Shown here: positions 58,201 through 64,000 of the stretch, piece by piece
How the letters are laid out: each line of letters begins with the position of its first letter
How positions within the stretch are numbered: position 1 is the first letter of the stretch
Assembly (NCBI GenBank): GCA_937883755.1
Contig: CAKZYA010000001.1
Span: 62,001-126,000 of the forward strand
Length of the DNA stretch: 64,000 nucleotides
Source of the DNA: an uncultured Flammeovirgaceae bacterium
Lineage (GTDB): Bacteria > Bacteroidota > Bacteroidia > Cytophagales > Cyclobacteriaceae
Reading direction: 5' to 3'
Notes under the pieces: generated by a model
What the model saw: the letters and a program-made list of their open reading frames with translations, nothing else
What the model was told of the DNA's origin: nothing
The model's database searches: none
Program-made: the position numbers and the translations under genes

Positions 58201-59454
58201 CTGGGTAGTCAAGATCCTAGTATTCGGTTTGAATCAGCCCGTCAGGGGTGGCTCTCGCCGTCTCAATTACTGACCATGCCTTTTCAGCAGTCACAAGTAG
58301 AAAATATTAACGTTCGGGCTGATATCGAACCCTTTCGGGATTTCCGTATCCAGGTTGACTTTAGTAAGTCAGTGACTGGTACGTATCAGGAAATCTACCG
58401 ACAAGACTCGCTAGGAGGCTTTAATTCATTTAATCCGGCACGTTCGGGTAATTATAATATTTCGTTTCTCACGATTCAAACCGCATTTTCCCGGGATAAT
58501 GATGAAAATATTTCTGAAGTATTTCAGCAGTTTACTGAAAACCGAATTGCAATTCGTGATCGTTTGACTGAATTAAACCCCAGTGATGATGCCATCTACG
58601 ATTTGAATTCGCAGGATGTGTTGATTCCGGCATTTCTGGCGGCTTATTCTAGTCAGGATGCTAACCGAATTCGCCTCTCACCGTTTCCTCGTATTCCATT
58701 ACCCAACTGGCGGATTGACTACGCTGGGTTACCCCGCCTACTTCCGAGCTTAGGAGATGTGTTCGCCCAGTTCACCATCAATCACGCGTATCAGTCTACC
58801 TACAGTGTAAATAATTTTACTAATTCTCTTCAATATACATTGGAAGATGCACCTCTGGAGTTGAGTAATCGGGTAGAAAATTACGATCCAACTCAACTTA
58901 CCGAAACAAAGTCTATTCAAAATGGAGATGGGGAGTCTATTGACGTGTTTGTCCCGTTATATGTCATCCAGCAAGTAGCTATCACTGAGCGGTTTTCTCC
59001 GCTTATCGGGGTGAACATTCGTACCAAAAGTCGGCTCAATACCCGTATTTCTTACGATCGGGAGCGGAGCTTGTCGCTCAACCTCTCTAATGCTCAGGTG
59101 ACAGAGCTTACCAGTCAGGCAATCACTTTTACATTTGGTTTCACCAAAGACAAATTTAAACTACCCTTTCGAGTGCAGGGACGCACGGTTACTTTAGAGA
59201 ACGATATTACCTTTAATCTAGCGATGTCATTTAGAGATACTAAAACGGTGCAGCGAAAGATTGATGATGACAACACCATTACCAACGGAAATATTAACTT
59301 CCAGGCTCGACCTACGCTGGATTACCGGGTGAATGAGAGATTAAATATTCAACTCTATTTTAACCGTACCATCAACAATCCACTAGTGACTAGCTCTTTC
59401 CGGCGTACCACAACGGAATTCGGTACTCAAGTGCGCTTCAATCTGGCTCAATAA
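52225..59454 (+). CDS. sprA: SprA/Sov, outer-membrane translocon of the type IX secretion system
   Basis: Very large outer-membrane protein, 2409 aa from ATG 52225 (MKRNCGKILWLLGALIFS, a signal peptide ending VIAQD); earlier in-frame TTG and ATG codons would lengthen the N-terminus by 15 or 6 residues. A Thr/Asp/Ser-rich low-complexity segment (about 25-55) precedes repeated beta-rich stretches, for example GDKLQVTANFDNNNSF and FGIKTQLQFGRLF, and the last strand ends TTTEFGTQVRFNLAQ. Length and features agree with the 36-strand barrel protein SprA that exports CTD-bearing proteins and gliding adhesins. The preceding ruvA and following gcvH agree with the usual neighbourhood. Confidence 0.95.
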   Translation: MKRNCGKILWLLGALIFSTLTVIAQDTTPADTTQSDTVQTDTIPSDTIDIPSENISNQPYEPSNRPQYGLPDRYGDPLSNRVPRSPLYLQDPTQLDFGIEIDTSINYSIYERVNGLDYRAPSYLNFDQYEQIQNQRILRDYWRNRSAELDGESAVSGRRLIPPIYTTPVFDRLFGGSYVDIRPNGFVTLDFGGRFQRIFNPNIPIRQQRNGNFEFDQQISLNVVGTIGDKLQVTANFDNNNSFDFQNNVKVEYTGYEHEIIKKIELGTVSMPVSNSLITGSQSLFGIKTQLQFGRLFVTSVASVQRGSSDAITIESGTQNQEFEIIGSEYDENRHFFLNHFFRSNYQDWLRLPQQISSGLNVTRVEVYVLNRNNDTETLRGIAALMDLGEGSVIFRDGNPQIGNGQGGPGRNEANQLYQNLLGTAGLRDINQTSTILESAPFSFEKATDFEVITAARKLTEREFTFNSQLGYISLNRRLQNDEVLAVAYEYTFNGQRYQVGELTEDYQNLSEDQVVFLKMLRPTKINTEVPTWDLMMKNIYNLNASQITREGFQLRVVYRDDRTGIDNPSLHEGQNTRDVQLVNLFNLDNLNQNNDPQEGGDGNFDYIEGVTINPEQGFIIFPVLEPFGSHLEAQFVAGAEDNLVDRYVYNSLYNTTKADAELNTNKNKFFIVGSFAAGSANEIMLPGINIAEGSVQVIAGNTPLNEGVDFTVDYNLGRVTILNEGVLSSGKRIQIQYEKADLFNFQQRSLFGTRLEYRVNDDISIGGTVLHLNERPIISRVSIGDEPTRNTKYGFDINYRKDSRFITKMVDALPLIQTKEPSTVTFNAEFAQLIPGTSNVVDGDGTSYIDDFENTVTPFSLSGWQNWVLASTPETDDQYFVDPAAERIGRNYKRAKLSWYVVDNTAFYTTRGNLASGIPLAGDIVNHYERGVAPQEVFPFQDEQVINFNLPIFDVAYFPEERGPYNYNPNLTDEGLLQNPQENWGGITRAITSDVDFDKTNIEYIEFWMLDPFIGGENGRVLDGRVNQANNTGGKLIFNLGSISEDVIPDDRHFFENGLPEDYESEDVNVGELGRTPNDQFLVDYFSNASQEIRDNQDVGFEGVRNDEEAEFFADEFFNRLSPAAQQAVADDPSADNFQYYLGDELDNNGIQIVERYKNFNNQEGNTPIVTGNNNTRFVPSGSQVPDNEDLNRDNTLSDLEEYYEYEVNLRPGQFQVGQNNIVDAVTAPTGSGENVTWYLFRIPIRQPTRRQGSIQGFKSIRYIRTILTDFRQPVVLRFARFQLVGSQWRRFTEDLSERQLGEYSEDYDPGFFISAVNIEENGAPTQEGSAYTLPPGFRRDRDNTSPVERRVNEQSLQLCIDELRDGDARAAYKNMTLDLINYGSIRMFFHAESQTTQDSTVTGFLRLGTDFDQNYYEVEIPLVMSPDGSGGEGEERLVWPEENEIDIALDVLSAVKSARNLSNVPITLPFSQQRGKYRITVVGRPELSTVQTVMIGVRNPISDDRAPQSLCIWANELRVGDFDRTSGWAANARLNTKLADFANVTASVRHSTFGFGGIQSRISERTREEATEYDVSANVNLDKFFPQSFGLQIPMYASYERGTITPQFDPRDPDIPLDAALNAFTDPQERANYRDIVTDQSVRRSLNFTNVRKNKVGENTRNHFFDISNFTFSYSYSDQVRSNFNTATYEQRLVRGGVGYNYSFPQLNIQPFANVNFLQSPWFALIKDFNFSPVPSSVSFRGDLQRNFVKTQYRAENLLSLEPLYEKAFTFNRIYDLQWNLTQSLALDYSARTFAIIDEPDGELNTEAKRDEVIRNLRNFGRMKNYTQAITATYAVPLDKIPITDWVSADARYQAGYTWQAGAYDPTTVTNTFEDIGNNIQNNRDRSLTGRIDMVGLYNKVKFLQGINDGGRARRPTRPQPPRNEQDTTQQEKPKPDLKALKGLFRLIMALRSINVTYNLSEGTMLPGFILTPYLFGLNDAFDAPGIPFLLGSQDPSIRFESARQGWLSPSQLLTMPFQQSQVENINVRADIEPFRDFRIQVDFSKSVTGTYQEIYRQDSLGGFNSFNPARSGNYNISFLTIQTAFSRDNDENISEVFQQFTENRIAIRDRLTELNPSDDAIYDLNSQDVLIPAFLAAYSSQDANRIRLSPFPRIPLPNWRIDYAGLPRLLPSLGDVFAQFTINHAYQSTYSVNNFTNSLQYTLEDAPLELSNRVENYDPTQLTETKSIQNGDGESIDVFVPLYVIQQVAITERFSPLIGVNIRTKSRLNTRISYDRERSLSLNLSNAQVTELTSQAITFTFGFTKDKFKLPFRVQGRTVTLENDITFNLAMSFRDTKTVQRKIDDDNTITNGNINFQARPTLDYRVNERLNIQLYFNRTINNPLVTSSFRRTTTEFGTQVRFNLAQ

Positions 59455-59470
59455 AAACCGGAACGAAACT

Positions 59471-59501
59471 TTTCCTAGAATTCAGAAAAAAGCTACTTTT
59501 G
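59471..59501 (+). promoter_or_regulatory. Bacteroidota-type promoter of gcvH
   Basis: TTTC (59471-59474), 19 nt, then TACTTTTG (59494-59501) in the gap after sprA. This is the same arrangement and the same -7 octamer as the promoter at 17596. It lies 75 bp before gcvH. Confidence 0.55.
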
Positions 59502-59576
59502 GACAAATCCTGCCTGAAGCTTCTAAAATAGGTTGCCAGGCTATTTTCACATGATTTACCTTATCTCTATTAGCGC

Positions 59577-59957
59577 ATGAATATTCCCGATGCACTCAAG
59601 TACACCAAAGATCACGAATGGATTCGAGTAGAAGGTGATGAAGCCTACATAGGCATCACTGATTTTGCCCAGCAAGAACTGGGAGACATTGTCTACGTAG
59701 AAATTGAGACTGAAGGGGAAGAGTTGGAACCTGGTGAAGTATTTGGTACTGTGGAAGCTGTAAAAACGGTATCAGACTTATTTATGCCAGTAGCAGGCAC
59801 TGTGTTAGAGGTTAACTCTGAATTGGAGAACGCTCCGGAGTTAGTCAATGAAGAACCCTACGAACAAGGCTGGATGATTAAGATTAAGCTTAGTGATTCA
59901 ACTAGCCCCGACGAGTTGCTTAGTAAAGAAGATTATCAGGAAGTAATTGGGCAGTAG
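59577..59957 (+). CDS. gcvH: Glycine cleavage system H protein
   Basis: Lipoyl carrier of the glycine cleavage complex, shuttling the aminomethyl group between P, T and L proteins. 126 aa, normal length. The lipoylation site is Lys63 in FGTVEAVKTVSDLFMPV. DHEWIRVEGDEAYIGIT at the start and NEEPYEQGWMIKIK near the end are typical. The other gcv genes are absent here; gcvH alone next to sprA is a common arrangement in this phylum. Confidence 0.97.
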   Translation: MNIPDALKYTKDHEWIRVEGDEAYIGITDFAQQELGDIVYVEIETEGEELEPGEVFGTVEAVKTVSDLFMPVAGTVLEVNSELENAPELVNEEPYEQGWMIKIKLSDSTSPDELLSKEDYQEVIGQ

Positions 59958-59982
59958 TTGTTACCAAAGTTATTGGTACGCT

Positions 59983-60351
59983 ATGTTCTGGCGATTCAAC
60001 CTATATACTTTGTTTTGGATGATATTCATCCTAACGCTGATTGTTTTGCCAGGGCAGCACATGCCAGAAACTAGCACCAACCTCTTAAGCGTTGATAAAA
60101 TAGTTCATACTGGAATATTTGCAGTGCTAGTTTTGCTGATGGCGATTGGTTTTTCTAAGCAGCGCACCTACTACTGGTTACACAACAAGGCTGCCATTTA
60201 TGCGTTAATACTATCAATAGGATACGCTTCTATCTTAGAAAGTACGCAAATATTTTCGGAAGGTAGAGTAGTAGATGTGTACGATGCTATTGCTAATACA
60301 ATAGGATGCATCGTAGGTTATGGAGTATTTTTCGTGATCTATCGATGGTGA
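59983..60351 (+). CDS. VanZ-family membrane protein
   Basis: ATG 59983 gives 122 aa; the longer frame from a TTG inside gcvH is not needed. Four hydrophobic segments. The family pattern is LSVDKIVHTGIFAVLVLLMA in the second helix and ILESTQIFSEGRVVDVYDAIANTIG (given here in part as SEGRVVDVYDAIANTIG) at the end. VanZ was first seen as a teicoplanin-resistance protein; the role in Bacteroidota is unknown. It follows gcvH by 25 bp. Confidence 0.85.
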   Translation: MFWRFNLYTLFWMIFILTLIVLPGQHMPETSTNLLSVDKIVHTGIFAVLVLLMAIGFSKQRTYYWLHNKAAIYALILSIGYASILESTQIFSEGRVVDVYDAIANTIGCIVGYGVFFVIYRW

Positions 60352-60454
60352 ATAATGTAATCTTAAGAAAATACATCTTCTTAATTTGAGAGGCTCGTTT
60401 ATTTTTCGTAAATTGTGACCTTATATTACAGTGTAATAATTATACACAAATCGT

Positions 60455-61129
60455 ATGGAACCAAAAAAAACACCAAAAGCAGATTTAAATCAAAGAACTG
60501 GACTGCATCTGGCTATCGGTCTAGTAGTTAGCTTGGCGTTAGTAACCTTAGCTTTCGAGTGGAAGGATTATGACGGCAACTCGCTAGTCGATTTGGGAGA
60601 AGTAGATGATACTTTTGAAGATGTGATGGAGATTCCGCCTACGGAGCAACCGCCGCCACCACCACCAAAGATTCAGCAGCCAGAAATTATTGAGGTTCCC
60701 GATGAAGAAGAAATTGAAGAAGAAATTGAGATTGATCTTGACGTAGAAATCACAGAGGATACTGAGATTGAGGAGATGGTTTTTGAGGAAGCACCTGAAG
60801 AAGAAGCTACGGATGAAATCTTCATGGTAGTGGAAGATCAACCTCAGCCACAAGGAGGTATGCAAGCCTTTTACGAGTATGTAGGTAAAAATATGAAGTA
60901 TCCTTCTCAGGCTCGTCGTATGGGCATTGAAGGGAAAGTGTTCGTGCAGTTTGTTGTTAACACCGATGGGTCATTGACTGACGTACAAGCTATCAAAGGA
61001 ATTGGTGCTGGTTGTGATGACGAAGCAGTTCGGGTAGTGAAAAGCTCACCTAAGTGGAAGCCGGGTAAGCAACGTGGAAAGCCAGTACGAGTGCGAATGG
61101 TATTGCCTATCACCTTTAGGCTTGGTTAA
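60455..61129 (+). CDS. TonB-family energy transducer
   Basis: 224 aa. An N-terminal membrane helix (LHLAIGLVVSLALVTLAF, about 18-35) is followed by a periplasmic linker that is briefly Pro-rich (EQPPPPPPKIQQPE) and then strongly acidic (about 80-130). The C-terminal TonB domain has YPSQARRMGIEGKVFVQFVV and WKPGKQRGKPVRVRMVLPI. It transmits proton-motive energy from ExbBD to TonB-dependent outer-membrane receptors. No exbBD is nearby, and the gene ends in its own terminator. Confidence 0.9.
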   Translation: MEPKKTPKADLNQRTGLHLAIGLVVSLALVTLAFEWKDYDGNSLVDLGEVDDTFEDVMEIPPTEQPPPPPPKIQQPEIIEVPDEEEIEEEIEIDLDVEITEDTEIEEMVFEEAPEEEATDEIFMVVEDQPQPQGGMQAFYEYVGKNMKYPSQARRMGIEGKVFVQFVVNTDGSLTDVQAIKGIGAGCDDEAVRVVKSSPKWKPGKQRGKPVRVRMVLPITFRLG

Positions 61130-61171
61130 ATGAAAAGTACTTAATTTAGATTTGTTAATATTTTGATTATT

Positions 61172-61207
61172 GAAAGCCGGTTACGCTTTGCGTTTCCGGT
61201 TTTTTTA
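61172..61207 (+). terminator. Intrinsic terminator after the TonB-like gene
   Basis: A stem of CCGG and ACGC blocks (61177-61186 with 61189-61199, with a small internal mismatch) is followed by TTTTTTT. It lies about 45 bp after the stop. Confidence 0.75.
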
Positions 61208-61218
61208 TTTCTATCACT

Positions 61219-61656
61219 ATGGTGATCAAGCAGCTCATCATCATTCAACTATTAGTTACCTCGCTGCTTACCGGATTAGTCTGGGTAGTGCAGCTTGTAC
61301 ATTATCCAGGCTTTAGATATGTTGATCAGACTCAATTTATCGACTTTCAGTATCACCATATGCGAAGCATATTGTATATAGTTGGTCCACTTATGCTTAT
61401 AGAGCTGGCACTAGCTTTATGGCTACAGGTCGAGTTTTGGGGTAAAAGCGGAATATATTCAGTAAGTGCAGCTACCGTACTGCTAATAGTTATCTGGTTG
61501 GTTACATTTTTGGTTTCATCTCCCATCCACGGGCAGTTAGCTACCCAAGGATATGACGAGAAGTTAACTACCAAACTAGTGAATACTAACTGGATTCGTA
61601 CCGTAGCCTGGTCGGTACGTACTGGTATATTTGTCTTCATTCTTCTGCGATTGTAG
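61219..61656 (+). CDS. Four-helix membrane protein, unknown (DUF1772-like)
   Basis: 145 aa with four hydrophobic helices: about 5-28, 50-72, 80-103 and 127-144. Short polar loops include HYPGFRYVDQTQF and SSPIHGQLATQGYDEK. The layout resembles small DUF1772-type integral membrane proteins, but the match is weak. Start ATG 61219 lies directly after the TonB terminator. Confidence 0.6.
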   Translation: MVIKQLIIIQLLVTSLLTGLVWVVQLVHYPGFRYVDQTQFIDFQYHHMRSILYIVGPLMLIELALALWLQVEFWGKSGIYSVSAATVLLIVIWLVTFLVSSPIHGQLATQGYDEKLTTKLVNTNWIRTVAWSVRTGIFVFILLRL

Positions 61657-61882
61657 AGAAACCTTCCTGATTAAAGGCAAGTTTCTCATAGATGAGCGGG
61701 TAAAAAACTATCAATTGAAAAAAATCTCTACGAATTATTCAGACAGATAGTGAAATATTTAAATAATTAGAACGAGTAGTAAGAATATGGTAACAAATAT
61801 CAGTATTTATTGTATACATGATAAGAAAAGGTGTTATTTTTATCTTGTCATATAGTCGTATCATAAATAAAAACTGCTACTC

Positions 61883-62092
61883 GTGAAATCTCAATCTAAC
61901 GTTCAAGATACGGTTCGGCAAATTCAGACTGATATTGATAAAATCGCATCGCAAACTAAGAGTCTGAAAAATGGTGAACGGTTCACCAAGATTCAACGTA
62001 TGAATGATTTACGTCAGATTGCTTCTACGCTTGAAGATATTGATAGATCCGTGGATAATCTGATGAAAAAACGGAATAAGAATAAATCTTAG
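61883..62092 (+). CDS. Small coiled-coil protein, unknown
   Basis: 69 aa from GTG 61883. It is almost entirely predicted helix, with heptad-like spacing (IQTDIDKIASQTKSL, then LRQIASTLEDIDRSVDNLM) and a basic C-terminus KKRNKNKS. There is no signal peptide, no homologue I recognise and no clear SD. The 226-bp gap before it is AT-rich, with a hairpin over the previous stop (GAGAAAC 61656-61662 with GTTTCTC 61681-61687). Confidence 0.5.
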   Translation: MKSQSNVQDTVRQIQTDIDKIASQTKSLKNGERFTKIQRMNDLRQIASTLEDIDRSVDNLMKKRNKNKS

Positions 62093-62171
62093 ATGGTACA
62101 AGATCACCCAATTTTGAAAGTTCTCTAGTTTCCGTATATTCCGTAGCTTAACACAACACCAACCGATAGCT

Positions 62172-63473
62172 ATGGATCAAAAAAAATCTCCTCTTTCACC
62201 TTCCCGTCGTAAATTTATTGGAACAAGCCTTTCGGCTCTAGCCGGAATTAGCATTGTACCTCGCAGAGTGTTAGGTGGCACTAACTATACCTCTCCCAGC
62301 GACCAAATTACTATTGGATATATTGGCACTGGAAAACAAGGGCGAGGTACACTCTTTAAGAAATTCATTGAAATACCGGAAGTGCAAATTGTAGCAGCCT
62401 GTGATGTTGATACCCAAAAGCTTAGCGATTTTACCCAAAAGGCATCGGCTTATTATGCTGAAAATAAAAGTCAGAAGGCCAATCAGATAGATGTATATGG
62501 CGACTTTAGAGAATTATTGGAGCGTAAAGATGTTGACGCTGTAATAATCGTGACCCCTGACCATTGGCATGCTACTGCATCTATATTGGCTTGTGAAGCT
62601 GGAAAAGACGTGTATTGCGAGAAGCCACTCGCTCTCACAGTTGGGGAAGGTCGAGACATGGTAAAAGCGACCCGCAAACACCAGCGGGTATTTCAGACAG
62701 GAAGTATGCAGCGTTCTTGGGAAGACTTCCAACGAGCTGCAGAGTTGGTAATCAATGGATACATTGGTGATATAGAAAGAGTGGTGGTGAGTGTGGGCGG
62801 ACCACCTGATGCCTGTGAACAGCCGGCTGAGCCTGTGCCTAACTATCTGGATTGGAACATGTGGCAAGGGCCGGCTCCAAAACGTGAGTATAGTTCTTTC
62901 TTTGCACCTCCAATGAGTTGGGATGGGTGGCCCCGTTGGCGCTATTGTAAACACTACGGAGGAGGACTAATGACCGACTGGGGAGCACATATGTTTGATA
63001 TTGCCCAGTGGGCACTAGGCAAAGACGACAGTGGACCAGTAGAGGTAATACCTCCTGATGGAAAGGAATATAAAGTACTGACTTATCTGTACGAAGACGG
63101 CACGCCTATGGTGCGGGAAGATTTCGGTAAAGGTAATGCCGTACGATTTGAAGGCAGCGAAGGAGTTATTGAGGTAAGTCGTCAATTTCTTAATGTTCCC
63201 GAAAATCTCAAAGATCAAAAAATTAGCGATAACGATATTCGTCTTTACAAAAGTCGCGATCACTATCGTGATTGGTTAGATGCCATCCGGCAGCGTAGTA
63301 AGCCCATTTGTGACGTAGAAATAGGGCACCGTACTGCTACCGTCTGTAATATTGGTAACATCGCTTACGAACTCAATCGCCCTCTGCGCTGGAATCCAAA
63401 GAAAGAAAAGTTTAAAGGAGATCGGGAGGCCAATCAGATGCTATCTAGAAAGCAACGCGATTTTTGGTCATAA
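62172..63473 (+). CDS. Tat-exported Gfo/Idh/MocA-family oxidoreductase
   Basis: 433 aa. An N-terminal twin-arginine signal (PSRRKFIGTSLSALAGIS, about 10-27) is followed by a Rossmann domain starting TIGYIGTGKQGRGTLFKKF. The catalytic-lysine motif is YCEKPLALTVGEGR, and the C-terminal alpha/beta domain includes GGLMTDWGAHMFDIAQWALG. Members oxidise or epimerise sugars and cyclitols with NAD(P); Tat export suggests periplasmic action with a pre-bound cofactor. The next gene is a propeller protein, so both may take part in glycan catabolism. Confidence 0.9.
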   Translation: MDQKKSPLSPSRRKFIGTSLSALAGISIVPRRVLGGTNYTSPSDQITIGYIGTGKQGRGTLFKKFIEIPEVQIVAACDVDTQKLSDFTQKASAYYAENKSQKANQIDVYGDFRELLERKDVDAVIIVTPDHWHATASILACEAGKDVYCEKPLALTVGEGRDMVKATRKHQRVFQTGSMQRSWEDFQRAAELVINGYIGDIERVVVSVGGPPDACEQPAEPVPNYLDWNMWQGPAPKREYSSFFAPPMSWDGWPRWRYCKHYGGGLMTDWGAHMFDIAQWALGKDDSGPVEVIPPDGKEYKVLTYLYEDGTPMVREDFGKGNAVRFEGSEGVIEVSRQFLNVPENLKDQKISDNDIRLYKSRDHYRDWLDAIRQRSKPICDVEIGHRTATVCNIGNIAYELNRPLRWNPKKEKFKGDREANQMLSRKQRDFWS

Positions 63474-63486
63474 TACTCGCATTTAA

Positions 63487-64000
63487 GTGCATGTATATTG
63501 GATATTTAATTGCTTAGCTATTTTAGCTTTACTTCTTGAGAACGAGGGGAAGGTAGTGCTGTCTGAAATAAAAACTCATAAGTCACTTCTTACAAAAGAA
63601 GTATGTGCTCAACCAGTTATCAAAAAAGGTGATCCGCTCTTATTCAGTAAAATTGATGTTCCGTCAGAGCTTCTTACTACTAATGATAGCCTAACTTTTG
63701 GGGGAGATATTCGGATGGGTGATTTGACCGGGGATGGGCAGGTAGACTTTTTGGTATATCGTTCTGAAGATAACGCCCACGATGGGGGCGGGATCAAGCC
63801 CTGCTTCTGGGGAGCATTTACCCAAGACGGAGAAATACTATGGCAGCGAGGTACTGGTGGTGAACAACCTTCTCGCCCTGGCCCGGTAGCAATCTTTGAT
63901 ATTGATCAAGACGAAGTATCAGAAATAATAACCTTCGCTCATCAGTCCGGTGTAGACGCACCGCATGGAAGTTTGCAGGATGTAGAGATACTGATTATGG
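63487..64000 (+). CDS. FG-GAP/VCBS-repeat propeller protein (rhamnogalacturonan-lyase-like), partial
   Basis: The frame is open from GTG 63487 to the window edge (171 codons). That start gives a short hydrophobic N-terminus (CLAILALLLEN) that could be a signal peptide; a later GTG at 63556 is also possible. Calcium-binding FG-GAP style repeats are clear: IRMGDLTGDGQVDFLVY and later VAIFDIDQDEVSEII. Between them comes GGIKPCFWGAFTQDGEILW, which resembles the propeller of PL11-type rhamnogalacturonan lyases (GDGxGxDF/V plus a DGxxLW motif). It is too short to tell if it is catalytic. Confidence 0.6.
   Translation, partial: MHVYWIFNCLAILALLLENEGKVVLSEIKTHKSLLTKEVCAQPVIKKGDPLLFSKIDVPSELLTTNDSLTFGGDIRMGDLTGDGQVDFLVYRSEDNAHDGGGIKPCFWGAFTQDGEILWQRGTGGEQPSRPGPVAIFDIDQDEVSEIITFAHQSGVDAPHGSLQDVEILIM

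Noticed and set aside
1-64000. tRNA, rRNA, CRISPR, phage or defence genes
   Set aside because: No cloverleaf, rRNA-like stretch, regular repeat-spacer pattern, integrase, restriction or toxin-antitoxin gene was recognised.

Overview
The window looks like chromosomal DNA of a marine or gliding-type member of the Bacteroidota, most like the Cytophagales. The reasons are a complete SprA (the outer-membrane channel of the type IX secretion system), promoters of the Bacteroidota type (-33 TTTG/TTTC, 19-nt spacer, -7 TAnnTTTG), a parA-parB-DUF5683-dapB-lepB operon, few clear Shine-Dalgarno sequences, and a short PurL of the kind that needs separate PurS and PurQ. I saw no rRNA, tRNA or CRISPR array. 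Species cannot be named from the sequence alone.

Layout. 1-4045 (minus strand): a secreted C10 cysteine protease cut by the window edge, a secreted polysaccharide deacetylase, a methyltransferase and ApaG. 4097-9158: Ung on plus, convergent across a strong bidirectional terminator with the minus-strand operon parA-parB-DUF5683-dapB-lepB. 9386-17467 (plus): a GNAT-like protein, a PfkB sugar kinase, the ergothioneine pair EgtB-EgtD, a zinc-independent type HemB, and PurL.

17596-35632 (plus): a large Wzx/Wzy-type exopolysaccharide locus. It runs from a promoter through Wza-like export lipoprotein, Wzc-like tyrosine autokinase, Wzx flippase, sulfotransferase, six or seven glycosyltransferases, a soluble alpha/alpha-barrel protein, a pyruvyltransferase, a Wzy-like polymerase and a CapK/PaaK-like adenylate-forming enzyme between two paralogous GT4 enzymes. 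An intact IS481-family element (35634-36951) with 37-bp inverted repeats and a 7-bp target duplication sits exactly at the stop codon of the last glycosyltransferase. Beyond it, on the minus strand, are a heparinase II-like lyase and a lipoprotein with a heparin-lyase-I-like domain, a double-GNAT protein, a fasciclin protein, a small membrane protein and a second Wzx paralogue. The combination of sulfotransferase, pyruvyltransferase and two heparinase-type lyases suggests a sulfated, possibly uronic-acid-bearing, glycosaminoglycan-like exopolysaccharide with its own trimming or release enzymes. This is the most interesting inference in the window.

45655-64000: ClpB with a textbook Bacteroidota promoter, a TPR/PP2C phosphatase sensor, a membrane-anchored GyrI-like protein, then the ruvA-sprA-gcvH-vanZ-tonB-like group, two small unknown proteins, a Tat-exported Gfo/Idh/MocA oxidoreductase, and the start of an FG-GAP/VCBS propeller protein cut by the window edge.
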